A stretch of 64,000 nucleotides of DNA from NCBI GenBank assembly GCA_958450365.1, contig CAUEEP010000935.1, forward strand, positions 1,562,001 through 1,626,000, read 5' to 3'. The translations under genes were made by a program, and so were the position numbers. Below the pieces are notes generated by a model, which was given only the letters and a program-made list of their open reading frames with translations, was not told where the DNA came from and ran no database searches. This document shows, in pieces, positions 10,331 to 22,775 of the stretch (its first letter is position 1; every line of letters begins with the position of its first letter). The stretch comes from Mesorhabditis belari. Its lineage: Eukaryota; Nematoda; Chromadorea; Rhabditida; Rhabditidae.

Positions 10331-13300
10331 TTTCTCAATGCAAACCTCAGTCCATTCACACGGCTCTCCCTTGACAAGAAGAACAAAAATGACATTTGTG
10401 ATTGCCTGAAAAAGAGTATAGCCTTAATTTCATTCGTTTTCATTACCATAAATCCACCAAGAATGCAGAAAACCATTCTCCACTCATCCGCACGATTTTC
10501 TTTTACGATTGCATTTACAATGAATGGGACAATCACCATTGTCACTGTGATTGCAAGTGAGATGTTTCCAGTGACAAAATGACTGAAAATAAATGTTATT
10601 TGGTAGTAGTTGATGGTTTTTGGAGGTGATTTATTCATTTACGACGACACGGTACAGTCCAATGAATTCATTTGTACTACCCGCTTTGTTTTTGGTGCGA
10701 AAATTTGTATCAGGGGTTTTCGTGGGCGGGGAATCCGAATCTGTCTTTAGTTTTTGTCTACAGCAATTTCTAAGCCCGGAAATAGTGGTGCTCCGTACGT
10801 AATGTTAATGAGGAAATTAAATTCTTAAAATAACAAATGTTCTAGGGATTCAATCAGTTTTGAAAGCATTTCAGATTAAAGCCAAGACTCTTTTCTCCAA
10901 AAAAAATGGGTTTAATAATAAAAGAAAGTTGGGCATTGTTGAATATTCGAATTCCAAGTTTTAAGTGAAACTATTGCTCTTTAGGAGCCCATATAAAAGT
11001 TTCTACTAAAGCTTTTGACTCAATTTTGATTATCAAAATTTTGCCTATCATCTCTAGATAGAATATTTGAAAAGCTTGAAAAGCATTGAAAAGCTGAAAA
11101 GTTCAGGAACCGTATTTCGAGAGATAAGGAACCAAATTTAGAGAGATAAGGCACAAATTTAGAGTTAACCACTCGACACACACGTTTTGAACACTAATTC
11201 TATCAATGAATATTAACTTTTTTTAAAACTGTTTCCCCCATCATGTAGCCAAGAATGTAAGGAATTTTTTGATATAAGACTTGAACCAGCTTGGTTTTTT
11301 GAATGTTGAGAAATTTGAGAAATTAAAAAACGCTCAAAACAGTGCCGTCAAATTTCTCACCATTCATGGTTTATATCAAAAAAATTCCTTTTATTCTTGG
11401 CTACATTGGAAACAGTTTTTAAAAAAAGTTAATATTTAATAGATAAAAAGAGCGCTCAAAATGGGTCTCTAAAGATATTCAATTAACTAACTGCGTATCA
11501 TTCAACAGGTATTTTCTTGGTTAACTGAATAGCTTTTGAACGCTAATTTTATCTATCAAATATTACCTTTTTTTAAAAACTGTTTCCCCATCATTTAGCC
11601 AAGAATGCAAGGATTTTTTTTAGTATAAAACTTGAATTGCCTTGGCTTTTTTGAATTTTGAGAAATTTGACGGCGCTGTTTTGAACGTTTTCTATTCGGC
11701 GCTGTTTTGAACGTTTTCTATTCGGCGCTGTTTCGAACGTCTTCTATTCGGCGCTGTTTTAACAACATCCCGATAAAGTCGCGGTCGAGGGTTCAATTCT
11801 CCTCAATTCCGATTCCAAACTCTTTACCCCATTCATTTCTTTACTTTATTAAAGTGTTTATCATAAAGAGATTCTTTTTCCAACCTGTATTGTTTACTGA
11901 GAATCGGTGCCGCTCGAAAGAATCCGCCTGTATTTGCCCCGATAATTCCACTCGCTGTACCAAACAACAGAACGCAAATCGTCTGAAAGGGAAAATGAAA
12001 TTCGAATGATCGTTTTTATTGTTTGCTTTTAAAATATTGTACTTAATGCTAAGATATGAGCACAAACTAGCAATTAGATTTGTGATTGATTTACCGTAAA
12101 TACTGTAATAGTACCCCAGCCCCATAATGACGGTGCGGAGTGTTGCGTAGTCTAGCTTTGAACGAGTTTTTCTCGACACTGGTTTAAGCTACAATGCGCG
12201 CTTAGGTATCAAAAAATAGCTGAAATTCAGGGCTATTTTTTGATACCAAAGACGCATTTTTTGAAAGTACGGGCGCTTTGAAAAGAATGAAATACTAAAA
12301 AAACTTTTGCGACTACGCGACTGTACGATGGGAGTGGGGTACTATTACAGTATTTACGGTAAGTACTGGTATAAAAGACTGTATAGTAACACTGTATAGT
12401 AAAACTGTAATATGTCGATTAATCAATTACTTTTGTACTTTTGAAGTACTGCTCCCCAGTTCTTCCGGAGTACCGCCATCCTCACCGCTACGTTTTTTAC
12501 GTTTTTCTCGTCGCTCATTTAATCGATTTTGTTACACTTGCTTTCATTCGATAGCCCTGATTCATATCTATCGCGACTGTACGAGGGGAATGGGGTACTA
12601 TTACAGTATTTACGTATGTACGGTAATTGAAAATTTGCTCACCGAATATTTTGGATCAACAAACGAGAGAACGATTAGAAAAAAGAAACTGCCGAAGATA
12701 GCAATCGAATTGAACATTCGCAATTTGTTGACTTCACTCATGAAACGAATTTTGTCGCTCACTCCACCTGAAATAGCAATAAATAAGTGAAATTTCTGGT
12801 TTTTCTGTTTAGAACGTTGCTAATTTCGACTTAAACTTGCTACTTTTTTTTGCTAATTTAATCTGAAATATTCTAGCTCTTCAATTATTCTTTATTTTAT
12901 GAAACTCTTCACTTATTGAGATATATTTTTTGCTTAAATTCAACTTCACTTTCAATTTCATCACCTACCAACAGAAACTTTCATTGCAGCTTGAGCAAGT
13001 GGTCCCAATGCTGATGTGAAGCCACTGTGTGAGATCGAGTAGCCCAAGACTGAAATATTCTATTATTTATCTATTTTTGTCGATAAACCATTTACTTTTC
13101 TTGCTAAAAGTAAGAAAAAAAAGAAAAAATGAGTTTTATTTGCTCATTCAGGCAGCAAACAGATAGATTAATCTTTCAGACATTCACAATTCAAACTATT
13201 GACTACAGAAAGCACAGTCGCATTTTTGTGATTGATCATTTATAAAATACATCCAGCTTATGTATCTTTTGGTTAATTGAGAGAGAAAACTTGTATCAGG

Positions 13301-16300
13301 GGTTTTCGTGGGCGGGGAATCCGAATTTGTCTTTAGTTTTTGTCTACAGTAATTTCAAAGTCCGGAAATAGATGCAGAGAGCTCAGCAAATAATCTGATA
13401 CATCCAGCTTGAGAGGAAGTTCTCAGACATTGACAATTCAAACTATTGACTACAGAAAGCACAGTCGTTGTCAAAGTTGTCAATACTTTTAATGTTTAAA
13501 GTCATTTATATGTGGTAGAGTTGGAATATTTTCAAAACGGGATGCCTTATTATGCCAAAGTTTCAGGCAATCACCTTGTTTAAGGGAATTCTTATTTCAA
13601 GAGTAGCAAGAACTGCAACTCTCTAATATTTTAGCTAAATTCTATTAATTATTGTACTGTTTTGTTCATTGTTTTTCTTTAATTGCTAATGTTTGTCAAT
13701 AAAGAAGTCGGAAATCGATTCTAAAAATTTAAAAAACAACTCTGAATTTCAATAGAATTCGATTGACTACAGTTATCTCTAAAATAGTTATCTCTAATAG
13801 ATTCTTTGCTATCTTAAAGAGCTCTTTTGGAGACTATTTCTCTATTTTTAACGCAAAACAACGTCGATACAAATCGGCTATCGGAAATCTAATTCAGCTT
13901 GGATTCAGTCTCGGCTAAGGCTGAGTCGATTTGGGTTTTGGGTTAGGCTTAGGCTTAGGCTTTGCTCATATAGAGAGAATTGAAATTCAAAATCGACCCT
14001 ACTACGACATATAGACGTTTTAAAAAAAGTGAAAACCTTTGCTCATATAAGTGGGCGAGTAGAGAAAGATGAGATTGACAACGGAGAAACTGCCGATTGC
14101 CGCAATCCAGACAGCCCAAATCGCTGGAGTTGAAAGAATCGCCCCATAGGGGACTCGCTGAGCTGCCTTTTTACTGCAAATAAACAAATTTGGATTAAAG
14201 AAAACGGTAAACTTCTTGCTGAATTTTAATTGTTTCAGAACTCCTAGAAAAATTAGAATTTATTGGGTTGATGGAAAAGCCCTTCCCGATTTTTTTTTTT
14301 GAAAAATATTGTCGCCGGTGGAAGTCGAACCAGAATGGCTTTTTTCTGTTATGACATTAGGTAGTTTAGTTTAGGTTAGGGTTTCAAAAGGACTTGTTTC
14401 TGTATTGTGATTGATTGCTTGGATTGGTTGAATAAACCAGTACTCTAAAGTCGCGAGTATAAGTTCTTTTTGGTTTTCGCATGCAAATTGACGGCTGTCT
14501 CCGGTGCCTGGGTGTCGAGGGTTCGAACCCCGCTGCAGCATAACTTTTTTGCTTTTTAAGAACAATAATAGAAGTAAATTTATTGAGGGTTATAGCAATT
14601 TCATGCTGTTATTTGTTGCTCCGGGCGCGGCTCGGCGCGTCCGCCCTGCTCCTCTCCGGTGCTCAGTCTTATGGATTCCTCAGAAAAAAGCCTTCTAACA
14701 ACATCAAAAAAGATGATAAAACAAAAAAAACGAGAAAAACGACGGAAAATCGCGAAAAGCGGCGGAAAGGCTAGTCGATCTGAGGGTCGCTGGTTCGACT
14801 TCCACCGGTGACAATATTTTTCAAAAATTTTTTGCTAAGATTCTGAAAATGCGTGTCTAGGGGTTATTTTTGACGCTGATCACGAAACACATGTTTTTAG
14901 CCTAGGTTTCTGCACGGAAAACTAACGAAACGTGAAAACAGCCATTAATGGCTCTGCCGCCCTTTACTAAAATAGCTGTAAAAACTTTTAGAAAAGAGAT
15001 ATCTCAAAACGGTTTTTACCAATCGATCCGTCTTGAATTCAGCTTTAGGATGAGCTATAAAACGTCCAAATTGGACAAATTTAAGGTACTCTCCCAAAAA
15101 ATCGGAAAGGACTTTTCCATCAACCCAATATATAGCCAATTCTAGTCTAGATTTTTTTCCCCCACTTACCCTTCATGAATGGGTTTTTCGCGTCCAATTT
15201 TATTTTTTTCGATGTCGCCAACAAATGGATGTTTCCCGGGGTTGTTGCGGTAGAAAAAGCCTCAAAAAAATTTCCACTTACAAGAGCTTCAATTTGTTCA
15301 ACTAACCATAAATAATAAAAAGAACCAAGCCGACACATCCGTGGAGGTAAAAAACAGATGGCCAACTGAAATTTGTCGATTCTGTGAATTGCAAATGAAT
15401 TTCCTGTACCCGAGATGTTCACAAATTGGCCCAGAAATTGGATTCGTGAATCCAGGCGCCAATTGGAGATAAGCAACAGTTGAGGCAATAAATAGACCAT
15501 TCTGAAATTCTTTTTAGAAAAGTTTTCTGACAATTTTAAATGGATACCTCTGTTCTAAAGAGGTAAATAGAACATTCAAATAGTATTATTGCTAGTTTTG
15601 TGTGTGTGTAATGTAATTATTGTAAACACTTCAGCCTTTCTGCTTGATTCAAGTAGAACTTGATTAGATGCAAGAAATTGGCTCAATGAATTTCCCTGAA
15701 AATTTGGCTATATTCAAAACTTTTTATGCTCTATCTTTTATCTATCGGCATAAAGATAGGTTTCCCTAAAGTGAAAGTGTCAAAAACCGGTTCATCGAGC
15801 CGTCGCTGTCGCTCTTTTTGACTACCTAACTTTACGCTTCCAAAAAAAAATCCAGAAATAAGACATTTAATGTTATTTTATAGAAAAATAACTGCTATTT
15901 TTAATGAAATAAATCGTAGTTCAATTCATGCATTTGTTTATTTTAAACAAAATTACGAAAAGAAACGAAAAGACTTTCTGGACAGCCTAACAACTCGATT
16001 AGTTTAGAAACGCTTTTGTAAAGCCACCATTACCCTAACTTAGTTTAGAAACGCTTTTGTAAAGCCACCATTACCCTAACTTAGTTTAGAAACGCTTTTG
16101 TAAAGCCACCATTACCCTAACTTAGTTTAGAAACGCTTTTGTAAAGCCACCATTACCTGTTTAGAAGCTTTTGTAAAGCCACCATTACCCTAACTTAGTT
16201 TAGAAACGCTTTTGTAAAGCCATCATTACCCTAACTTAGTTTAGAAACGCTTTTGTAAAGCCACCATTACCCTAACTTAGTTTAGAAACGCTTTTGTAAA

Positions 16301-19300
16301 GCCATCATTACCCTAACTTCATCATCTAAACCAAAAATCGTAATTTTAAACCATGAAAAAACAAAAAATGAGAAGTAAACTTGCCATTAGACAAATTTTG
16401 AAGGTTAAACTTCATAGAATTAACCTGGCTATGAGCCTTGAGCCCGGAACCCACTTAAACTCTAAACTTTGAATAATCCTCAACCTAAAATAGTAGACTT
16501 CATTCTTGAGTGACAATATTCGAAACCCAAATCTTATGCAGATAATTGTACCCGTGTAAATGAGCCATCAAGTTTACAGAGCCAATCTTGCCGAGCTTTT
16601 TCCTACAAATCGACAGTTCTAACACCACTCAATGAATTTCCCTGTAAATTTGGCTATATTCAAAACTTTTTATGCTCTATCTTCTATCTATTGACTTAAA
16701 GAAAGGTTTCCTATCTTTATGCCTATTCCTATCTTTATAGAAAGTGTCAAAAACCGGTTCATCGAGCCGTCGCCGTCGCTCTTTTTGACTACCTAACTTT
16801 AGGCCTCCAAAAAAATCCAGAAATAAGACATTTAATGTTATTTTATAGAAAAATAACTTCTATTTTTAATGAAATAAATCGTAGTTCAATTCATGCATTT
16901 GTTTATTTTAAACAAAATTACGAAAAGAAAAGAACGAAAAGACTTTCTGGATAGCCAAATATACACGATAGAAACTTTCTGAATAGCCTAATATACAGGA
17001 TAGAAAGAAGGCCGTTTATATTACGATTGAAAAAATCTAGAACAAAACGGACCTCAGATTCGAAAAAGTTCACTACTTTTACTTTAGATAAATTTTTTTC
17101 TAGCAGATCTCGGCTAATTGCATCGATTTTTGAGCTTTATTTCACTGAACCAATTTGTTATTTTTTTGAACTTAACTAAAACTTTTTGCACCACTCAAAA
17201 ATGGCTATTTCGAAATCAATTTGGTTTCTTGCGGATGCACACACCTCATTGCGTGTTGAAGTTGTCTATAGCGCTCGCATTAGGGTTCATTTTGTTTTAG
17301 GTTTTAAAGAAAAGTACGAAAAGAAAAAACGAAAAGACTTTCTGGATAGCCAAATAAAAGCTTATATTTCTGTTCACACTAACGAAGCTATTAACGAATA
17401 ATATCCAAAGCTTGAAATGAAAACTTTCATGTTTTGATGCCATTTTTGGTACTATCAATTTGGTGTCTCGATTTCTACAAGAAAAAAGTCGTCAAAGTCA
17501 AGAAGTCAAATTCGTACAAGTACAAGAAGTCAAAATCGTCATCAATCACTTTAAAACAATTTTTGTTTGCTTTGAACTGTGATGAGTTTAAAATCAATTA
17601 AAATAGGAGAAATTGAAGGTTGGATTGGGTAAGATTGTAGTGAAAAAAAGCAGTTAAGTCGATCCTATAAAGTCAGCTTAATGAGAACATCGAACCCGTT
17701 TTTAGCTATTGCAGAACACTTCGCATGTACAAAGTTCTATACCTTCAGAGCTTTGAAGCTTTGAAGCTTCAAATCTACGCATTCAAGATGCCCGACAAGA
17801 TTCAGCCAAGTTTTATTTGGCCAATTTTCATTTGTTAACAAATTTATAAAATGCGAAACGTTACCTGTTTGTGGTAAGCCCATCGTGCACAAAAAGCTCC
17901 AATTGCCGGCAAATTTGCAGCAAAAGCGAGTCCCTGGAGAAAGCGGAGAGCGAGGAAATATGGGTAACCGAACTGAAAGGTAGATTTAGCGATTTATTTT
18001 TTTATGGTTGCACTCAATTCAAATCAGCAATTTGCTTTCAAAGAAGCAAATTATTTGACTTTTGTGCGCTCACCCGAATTCCAAAAGGGATCAAAATCGT
18101 TGTGATCGCGGACAGTAAACCACCAATCCCAAAGACTCTCCTGGAAAAGAAAAACGAAAATTGCTTTTAAAATCGACTTTCAAATACCGGACTCCGAATC
18201 GATTGACGAGAAAAATCACTGGAAAATTTGCCAAAATCGCTGCAACAGCCACTATTGAAATAGCATAAGTTTGCTGTTCTGAAAGGAAAAAAAAAGGTGA
18301 GAGAACTTTAAACTTTTCTGTGATAAGCTTTTCAATCAGCTTATCAGCTTGTGTTGATAAAAAGCAATTGAGATCTTTAATTGAGATTCAATTGAGATTC
18401 AATCTTTTTTAAAACTTACGTGATGTGAAGCTGATCCTTTCCTTCATCATTTTGTCAATTATCGTATCTGAAATTCGTTTCTATAGTAGAGTTTTTAAAA
18501 AGTCAAGAAATTATCAAAATCTAAGTGTCAATTTATCATTTTTCCATCTTGTTTTGACTGAAATGATTTGCGGTAGCGATTAAATTGTTAACTTGAACAA
18601 CTTGAAAGTGTTGGTACACTTATACAAGTTGTCATCCTTTCAATCAATCGAATCAATCTAATATTTACCATTAAATATCGTCGAATTTTTCCTAAAATCA
18701 TCCTCATCCGAATCATCAGCGTCTCTTCGTGAAATATGAGCTAAAAAATAAGAGTAATTACCGTAAATACTGTAATAGTACCCTACCCCCCTCGTACAGT
18801 CGCGTAGTCGCAAAAGTTTTTTAGTATTTCATTTTTTGCAAAGCACCCGTACTTTCAAAAAATGCGTCTTTCGTATCAAAAAACAGCCGGGAATTTCAGC
18901 TATTTTTTGATACCTAAGCGCGCATTGTAGCAAAAACCAGTGTCGAGAAAAACTCGTTTAAAGCTAGCCTAAGCAACGCTCCGCACCGTCATTATGGGGA
19001 TGGGGTACCATTACAGTATTTACGGTAAATCAATCACAAATCTAATTGCTAGTTTGTGCCCATATCTTAGCATTAAGTACAATATTTTAAAAGCAAACAA
19101 TAAAAGCGGAGCGTTGCGTAGTCTAGCTTTGAACGAGTTTTTCTCAACACTGGTTTATCCTACAATGCGCGCTTAGGTATCAAAAAATAGCTGAAATTCA
19201 GGGCTTTTTTTTGATACCTAAGCGCGCATTGTAGCATAAACCAGTGTGGAGAAAAACTCGTTTAAAGCTAGACTACGCAACGCTCCGCACCGTCATTATG

Positions 19301-19425
19301 GCGGTGGGGTACTATTACAGTATTTACGGTAGTTTAGTTTTGTTCAGAATTGCAAACCTTTCTCAAGTTCATCAACTTCTGGATTCATGCAGATCACAGC
19401 GAAATTAAAGGTGAGAATGTTTGAC
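10292..19425 (-). CDS. SLC17-family (vesicular glutamate/phosphate/sialin-type) transporter, 5' exon missing
   Basis: A major-facilitator membrane transporter of organic or inorganic anions. Fifteen exons, in transcript order: 19425..19358, 18740..18669, 18467..18420, 18278..18188, 18140..18074, 17972..17865, 15501..15410, 15365..15307, 15260..15170, 14173..14037, 13049..12969, 12767..12643, 11982..11885, 10582..10447, 10405..10292. All phases match (about 461 residues plus stop). Landmarks are SNILTFNFAVICMN in the first membrane segment region, FLALRFLQGLAFAANLPAIG, GWPSVFYLHGCVGL, VPYGAILSTPAIWAVWIAA, SDKIRFMSEVNKLRMFNSIA, NTGGFFRAAPILSKQYSHFV and KENRADEWRMVF; these follow SLC17 order throughout. 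The cytosolic loop ADDSDEDDFRKN is acidic. The first visible exon opens in phase 2, so at least one upstream exon with the start codon exists; none was found convincingly up to 25.9 kb. The last seven codons and TAA lie in a dispersed repeat. Substrate cannot be assigned. Confidence 0.9.
11170..11460. mobile_element. Foldback repeat with GTAGCCAAGAAT arms
   Basis: The words AATATTAACTTTTTTTAAA, AGCCAAGAATG and ATTTTTTGATATA in the left arm reappear inverted by 11450. Further single-arm copies lie at 11520..11690 and, in an intron of another gene, at 52010..52215. It sits in a transporter intron. Confidence 0.65.
11665..11765. repeat. 24-bp minisatellite (GGCGCTGTTTTGAACGTTTT)
   Basis: Four imperfect tandem units. 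The same unit ends the related repeat copy at 52168..52215, so the array is part of that repeat family rather than an independent satellite. Confidence 0.7.
12092..12361. mobile_element. MITE family A (TA CCGTAAATACTGTAATAG), transporter intron
   Basis: A palindromic TA-flanked element with TIR CCGTAAATACTGTAATAGT and inner words GTGTCGAGAAAAACTCG and TTTTTTGATACC. A truncated end of the same family lies at 12573..12617, 25 bp from the 12643..12767 exon. Other copies are at 18759, 37308, 45467, 45585 and 49674. Confidence 0.85.
13140..13510. repeat. Inverted copy of the 10-kb dispersed repeat
   Basis: 13245..13410 is the reverse complement of 10121..10250. The flanking word TTCAAACTATTGACTACAG occurs twice (13193 and 13439), showing a local duplication. 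It lies in the intron between the transporter exons at 14037 and 13049. Confidence 0.7.
13941..13961 (+). repeat. Interstitial telomere-like (TTAGGC)3
   Basis: Three consecutive TTAGGC units sit in a TTAGG-rich context (GGCTAAGGCTGAG upstream). TTAGGC is the nematode telomere unit. It lies in a transporter intron next to GCTTTGCTCATATA, a phrase that recurs at 14038 at the exon edge. Confidence 0.6.
14261..15130. mobile_element. TA-flanked element, TIR TTGGGTTGATGGAAAAG, with nested inner palindrome
   Basis: The outer TIR of about 35 bp is present at both ends and flanked by TA. Inside, 14297..14333 and 14788..14830 form a second inverted pair (GTGGAAGTCGAACCAG), which resembles a tRNA T-arm. 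Another B-box-like sequence (GGGTTCGAACCCC) lies at 14519. No transposase. Most of the 864-bp intron between the 15170 and 14173 exons is this element. Confidence 0.75.
15690..16960. repeat. Two copies of a dispersed repeat flanking a 41-bp minisatellite
   Basis: 15714..15985 and 16656..16955 share ACTTTTTATGCTCTATCTT, CGGTTCATCGAGCCGTCGC and CAGAAATAAGACATTTAATG. A third copy is at 20053..20235. Between the first two, 15996..16318 is a tandem array of eight units (TTAGTTTAGAAACGCTTTTG then TAAAGCCACCATTACCC), one of them shortened. All of this is in a transporter intron. Nothing coding is seen from 15502 to 17864. Confidence 0.8.
18759..19331. mobile_element. Composite of MITE family A copies plus duplicated flank
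   Basis: 18759..19027 is a full family A copy. 19028..19104 repeats, in inverse orientation, the 77 bp that flank the 12092 copy. 19107..19331 is a second, partial copy. The shared flank (AATCACAAATCTAATTGCTA) means either a longer mobile unit or an inverted segmental duplication within this gene. Confidence 0.75.
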
Positions 19426-19576
19426 CTAAAAGGAATCAATTTTATGTTTTTTTTAAAGTTATAAGATAAATCTTATGATGATGATTAAGTGTTGAAACTT
19501 TTTTTTTCATACTTTTGTTTAGAAATAACTATTTCACCAATTGAATTATGAATTTCTCCAAAGAGAAAATGTTTAT

Positions 19577-19917
19577 TACCGTATTTACTCTATTAGTGGG
19601 GTCCTCTCTAATAGTGGGGTCGTCTGGAGGGGGGTTGAAAAAATAGTGGGGTCCTCTCTAATATTGGTAACGAAAGTGATACATCAATTGTTGATCTCTT
19701 GGATTAGTTCTTTTACTGTTTGTTAATGTTTTGTTACGGTTAAAGCTAAATAAAATATGAAGCCAAACTTGTTTTTTCAAGAATTTCGGAGAAAAATTGA
19801 TATCTTTTCAACTTAAAACTTTGGTTTTATGTTCTTTTAAATTTCTCTAATAGTGGGGTCGTCTGGAAGGGGATTGAAAAAATAGTGGGGGACCCCACTA
19901 ATAGAGTAAATACGGTA
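19577..19917. mobile_element. MITE family C (TA CCGTATTTACTCTATTAG)
   Basis: The TIRs read CCGTATTTACTCTATTAGTG and are flanked by TA at both ends. The inner word TAGTGGGGTC is repeated several times. Non-coding interior of about 300 bp. Confidence 0.8.
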
Positions 19918-20039
19918 CTTGATTTTCTTTTTTTTCAACAAATCTCAACCCGTTTCCAAACGAATTTCAGCATAAAAACGTGTTTTTGAGAAAAGTGAAT
20001 TAAAAATTCTACAAAGTAATCGACTAAACAGATTACTTT

Positions 20040-20625
20040 TGGCTGTATGTTTAACTTTTTATGCTCTATCTTTTTTTCTATTGATTAAAATAGGTTTCTT
20101 TAGATAAAAGTGTCTAAATCAAGTCATTAAGTTGCCATTTTTGTCTACTCAACTTTGCGCTCCTGAAAAAAAGCCAAAATTAAAACCTTTTCCGAAGATT
20201 TCAACGCTCTTTTACAGAGAAATAGTTGGCTTTTTTTCATTTAAAGTAAACAGTAAATCTATTGGTGAATTGGTTGGGGAGGATGAAAGAAGCTGTCTAA
20301 CCCAAAGCTGTCTAACCCAAAGCTGTCGAACCAAGGCTGTCTAACCCAAAGCTGTAACCAAAGGTGTCTAGCCCAAAGGTGTCTAACCAAAGCTGTCGAA
20401 CCAAGGCTGTCTAACCCAAAGCTGTCTAACCAAAGCTTTCTAACCAAAGGTGTCTAACCAAAGCTGTCTAACCCAAAGCTGTCTAGCCCAAAGCTGTCGA
20501 ACCAAAGCTGTTTAACCAAAGCTGTCTAACCCAAAGCTGTCTAACCCAAAGCTGTCGAACCAAAGCTGTTTAACCAAAGCTGTCTAACCCAAAGCTGTCT
20601 AACCAAAGCTGTCTATCCACTAACC
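20040..20625. repeat. Dispersed-repeat copy followed by an AGCTGTCTAACCCAA minisatellite
   Basis: 20053..20235 is the third copy of the repeat at 15714. From 20287 to 20620 about twenty 15-17-bp units (AAAGCTGTCTAACCC and variants with GTCGAACC) follow in tandem. The open frames on both strands are repeat artefacts. Confidence 0.85.
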
Positions 20626-20853
20626 TAATTTCATATCAAATATTTTATTAAAAAATTTTCTTATTTTACATCAAGTATTTCGTTATCAACTACTAACAAA
20701 TTTATCTACAAATTGACACGAACCAAACGGAAGTGAGACAAAGCACGACGAGAAGAAGAACGACGAAACGAGCTCTCGTTCCAAAAAGGCCTTGTTGGCT
20801 GCTATCGTCAGACATTCTAAATCTAAAGCTATAAAAACTATCTCTAAGAAGTA

Positions 20854-21072
20854 TACCGTATTTTCTCTAATCGTAGTGCATCTTAAGCTTTGTCTAAATT
20901 GCTCGAAATCTCAAAAACCGCTTATTAGAAGCTATTGATGTTGGGTCGGAAAATGTAGCTGACGATCTTGCGGGGGATTAGGGTGTTGAGTTTTTTGCAA
21001 AAGCTTTGGGAACAGTAAAATCGTCATCAACTCGGCTTGCCCGGGTGCACTACTATTAGAGAAAATACGGTA
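20854..21072. mobile_element. MITE family B (TA CCGTATTTTCTCTAAT)
   Basis: A TA-flanked inverted-repeat element ending in CACTACTATTAGAGAAAATA then CGGTA. The internal word GAAATCTCAAAAACCGCTTAT is shared with the copy at 41656. No coding sequence. Confidence 0.8.
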
Positions 21073-21559
21073 ATTCAGTCTTATTATAATAGAAAAAAAT
21101 TGAGATCACTCAAAAGATTTGCACAATGAAAGTTGTCGAAATTTCGAGAAAAAGAGATCGTTTCTTGAACGTTATCCAGTAAGTAACCCAGTAAGTTATC
21201 CAGTAAGTAATCCAGAGGAAAATCCCCAAAACTCTTTGTGAAATGTTTTCAGAAATAAAAATGTTTTTTTAGGATTATTTGAAGCGGAAGTTGAAATTTC
21301 CCCTGTCCCTTTTCAATCCATTCCACTCAATTTTCCCGGTAAATCATCGAATTCCACGTAATTTTTACCTCATTTCATAGTTTTCTTTTTTTTTCGAATC
21401 GCAAAATCCCTTTTAAATTGTCATATGAACGAAAAGAATAAATTGATCTAAAAATTTAGAAAATCATCAAACATTGGTCTCAAATTCTAAATGAAAATGT
21501 TCTATGTTCTATGTTTTATATGCTTTATGCTTATGATTATCTGATTCGCTTCTATTGAA

Positions 21560-22760
21560 TAGAATAGAAGCGGGTGAATAGAAGCGAATCAGATAATAAT
21601 CATAACCTACGAAGAACCGATCAACGCCTATTCTGCAAGGATTCTAAAGCAGTTGGAGTCGGTGAATCATCTGGAGCTTGCGATAAATACAACGGATGCG
21701 AATACAACGGACGATTTCCAAAAGTTGATTGTCGATTGATCGAGAAGATTGCACTCTCGATCTCGATCCAATGCATTGCTACAATACTTTCACAAAAAAG
21801 AAAAGAAAGAAAACTAAAAGAAGGTACAGTAAGAGTCTGTAGTCTTACAGTTAGGAAACACAGGAAACAAAAAAGATTAAATATAGGACAGATTTGACAT
21901 GGCAATAAGATCTAATTCGTTTACAGATACATTACAGATACAGAATTTTCCTACAGACGAGAAGATACCAGACGGGAGCTTATTCCAAACTCTACTAATA
22001 CGGTTCGCACAAAGAATGATAAAGGGAAAGATGATGGGGATGGAAACTCATCAAAATTTGATAAGGATCACTACGTGTACTTCTAGGAATTTCCACAATT
22101 TTCAAGAGGCTTTGAAATTCCGGATGAGACTTAGGGTGGAAAAGAATTTTATAGCAAAAAAAAAAGTTCGAAGTAAATACGGCGATATAAAAGGGGTTTT
22201 AAATCAAAAGCTATAAGTCTAATCTCATAATTTGGAATAAGAGAAGATGGGAAACAACGAAGATGAGACTTCGGGTGGAAAAGAATTTTATAGCAATCCA
22301 GCAGAGATCTACTAAGATAGCTCTATGGGAAATAGATTTTTCCAAATTTGCATACTTTAGTTACACAGATAGACTCAAAATTTTTGATCTTAAATCTCTT
22401 AGACACCGCCTATATGAAGTAAACAGAAAAGTAAACAAATTGAAATAGTCAAAACAAAAAGCTAAAAAAGCTAAAAAGCTAAAAAAGCTCAAATCAAGTT
22501 CTAAGCTTTAACGCTTAAAAAGCAAAAACTTGACTATTTCTTTTTTGTCAAGTAAAAGTAAAAAAAAAGGAAAAGAATATATAAAGTGAAGAGAAAAGAA
22601 GGAAAGAAGACTGGTTTTGAGAAGAGAATTCGATCAAATCCACCTTTTTTTGGATCAATGAAAGAAGAGCAAGGGATACCAATAAAACTTTAGTGAAAAT
22701 CGAAGTATTCCTCAAAGAATTGAAAGGAAATTGTTCAAGTTTAGGCAATAAATAGAGAGC
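21560..22760 (+). other. Unexplained open sequence with an internal duplication
   Basis: Two adjacent + frames of about 100 codons (21574..21897 and 21899..22216) use fairly mixed codons and are not made of simple repeats. The phrase GATGAGACTTAGGGTGGAAA recurs at 22122 and 22261 with one change. I recognise no domain or convincing splice chain. It could be a decayed gene or element. 22760..22775 is plain AT-rich DNA. Confidence 0.25.
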
Positions 22761-22775
22761 TATCGAATTTGAATC

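Noticed and set aside
10258..10638. Single 126-residue membrane-protein ORF on the minus strand
   Set aside because: It runs through an intron. The real coding parts are two separate exons of the SLC17 gene (10582..10447 and 10405..10292).
15996..16318. Regularly spaced repeats that resemble a CRISPR array
   Set aside because: The units are contiguous 41-bp tandem copies with no unique spacers, in an intron of a eukaryotic gene. It is a minisatellite.
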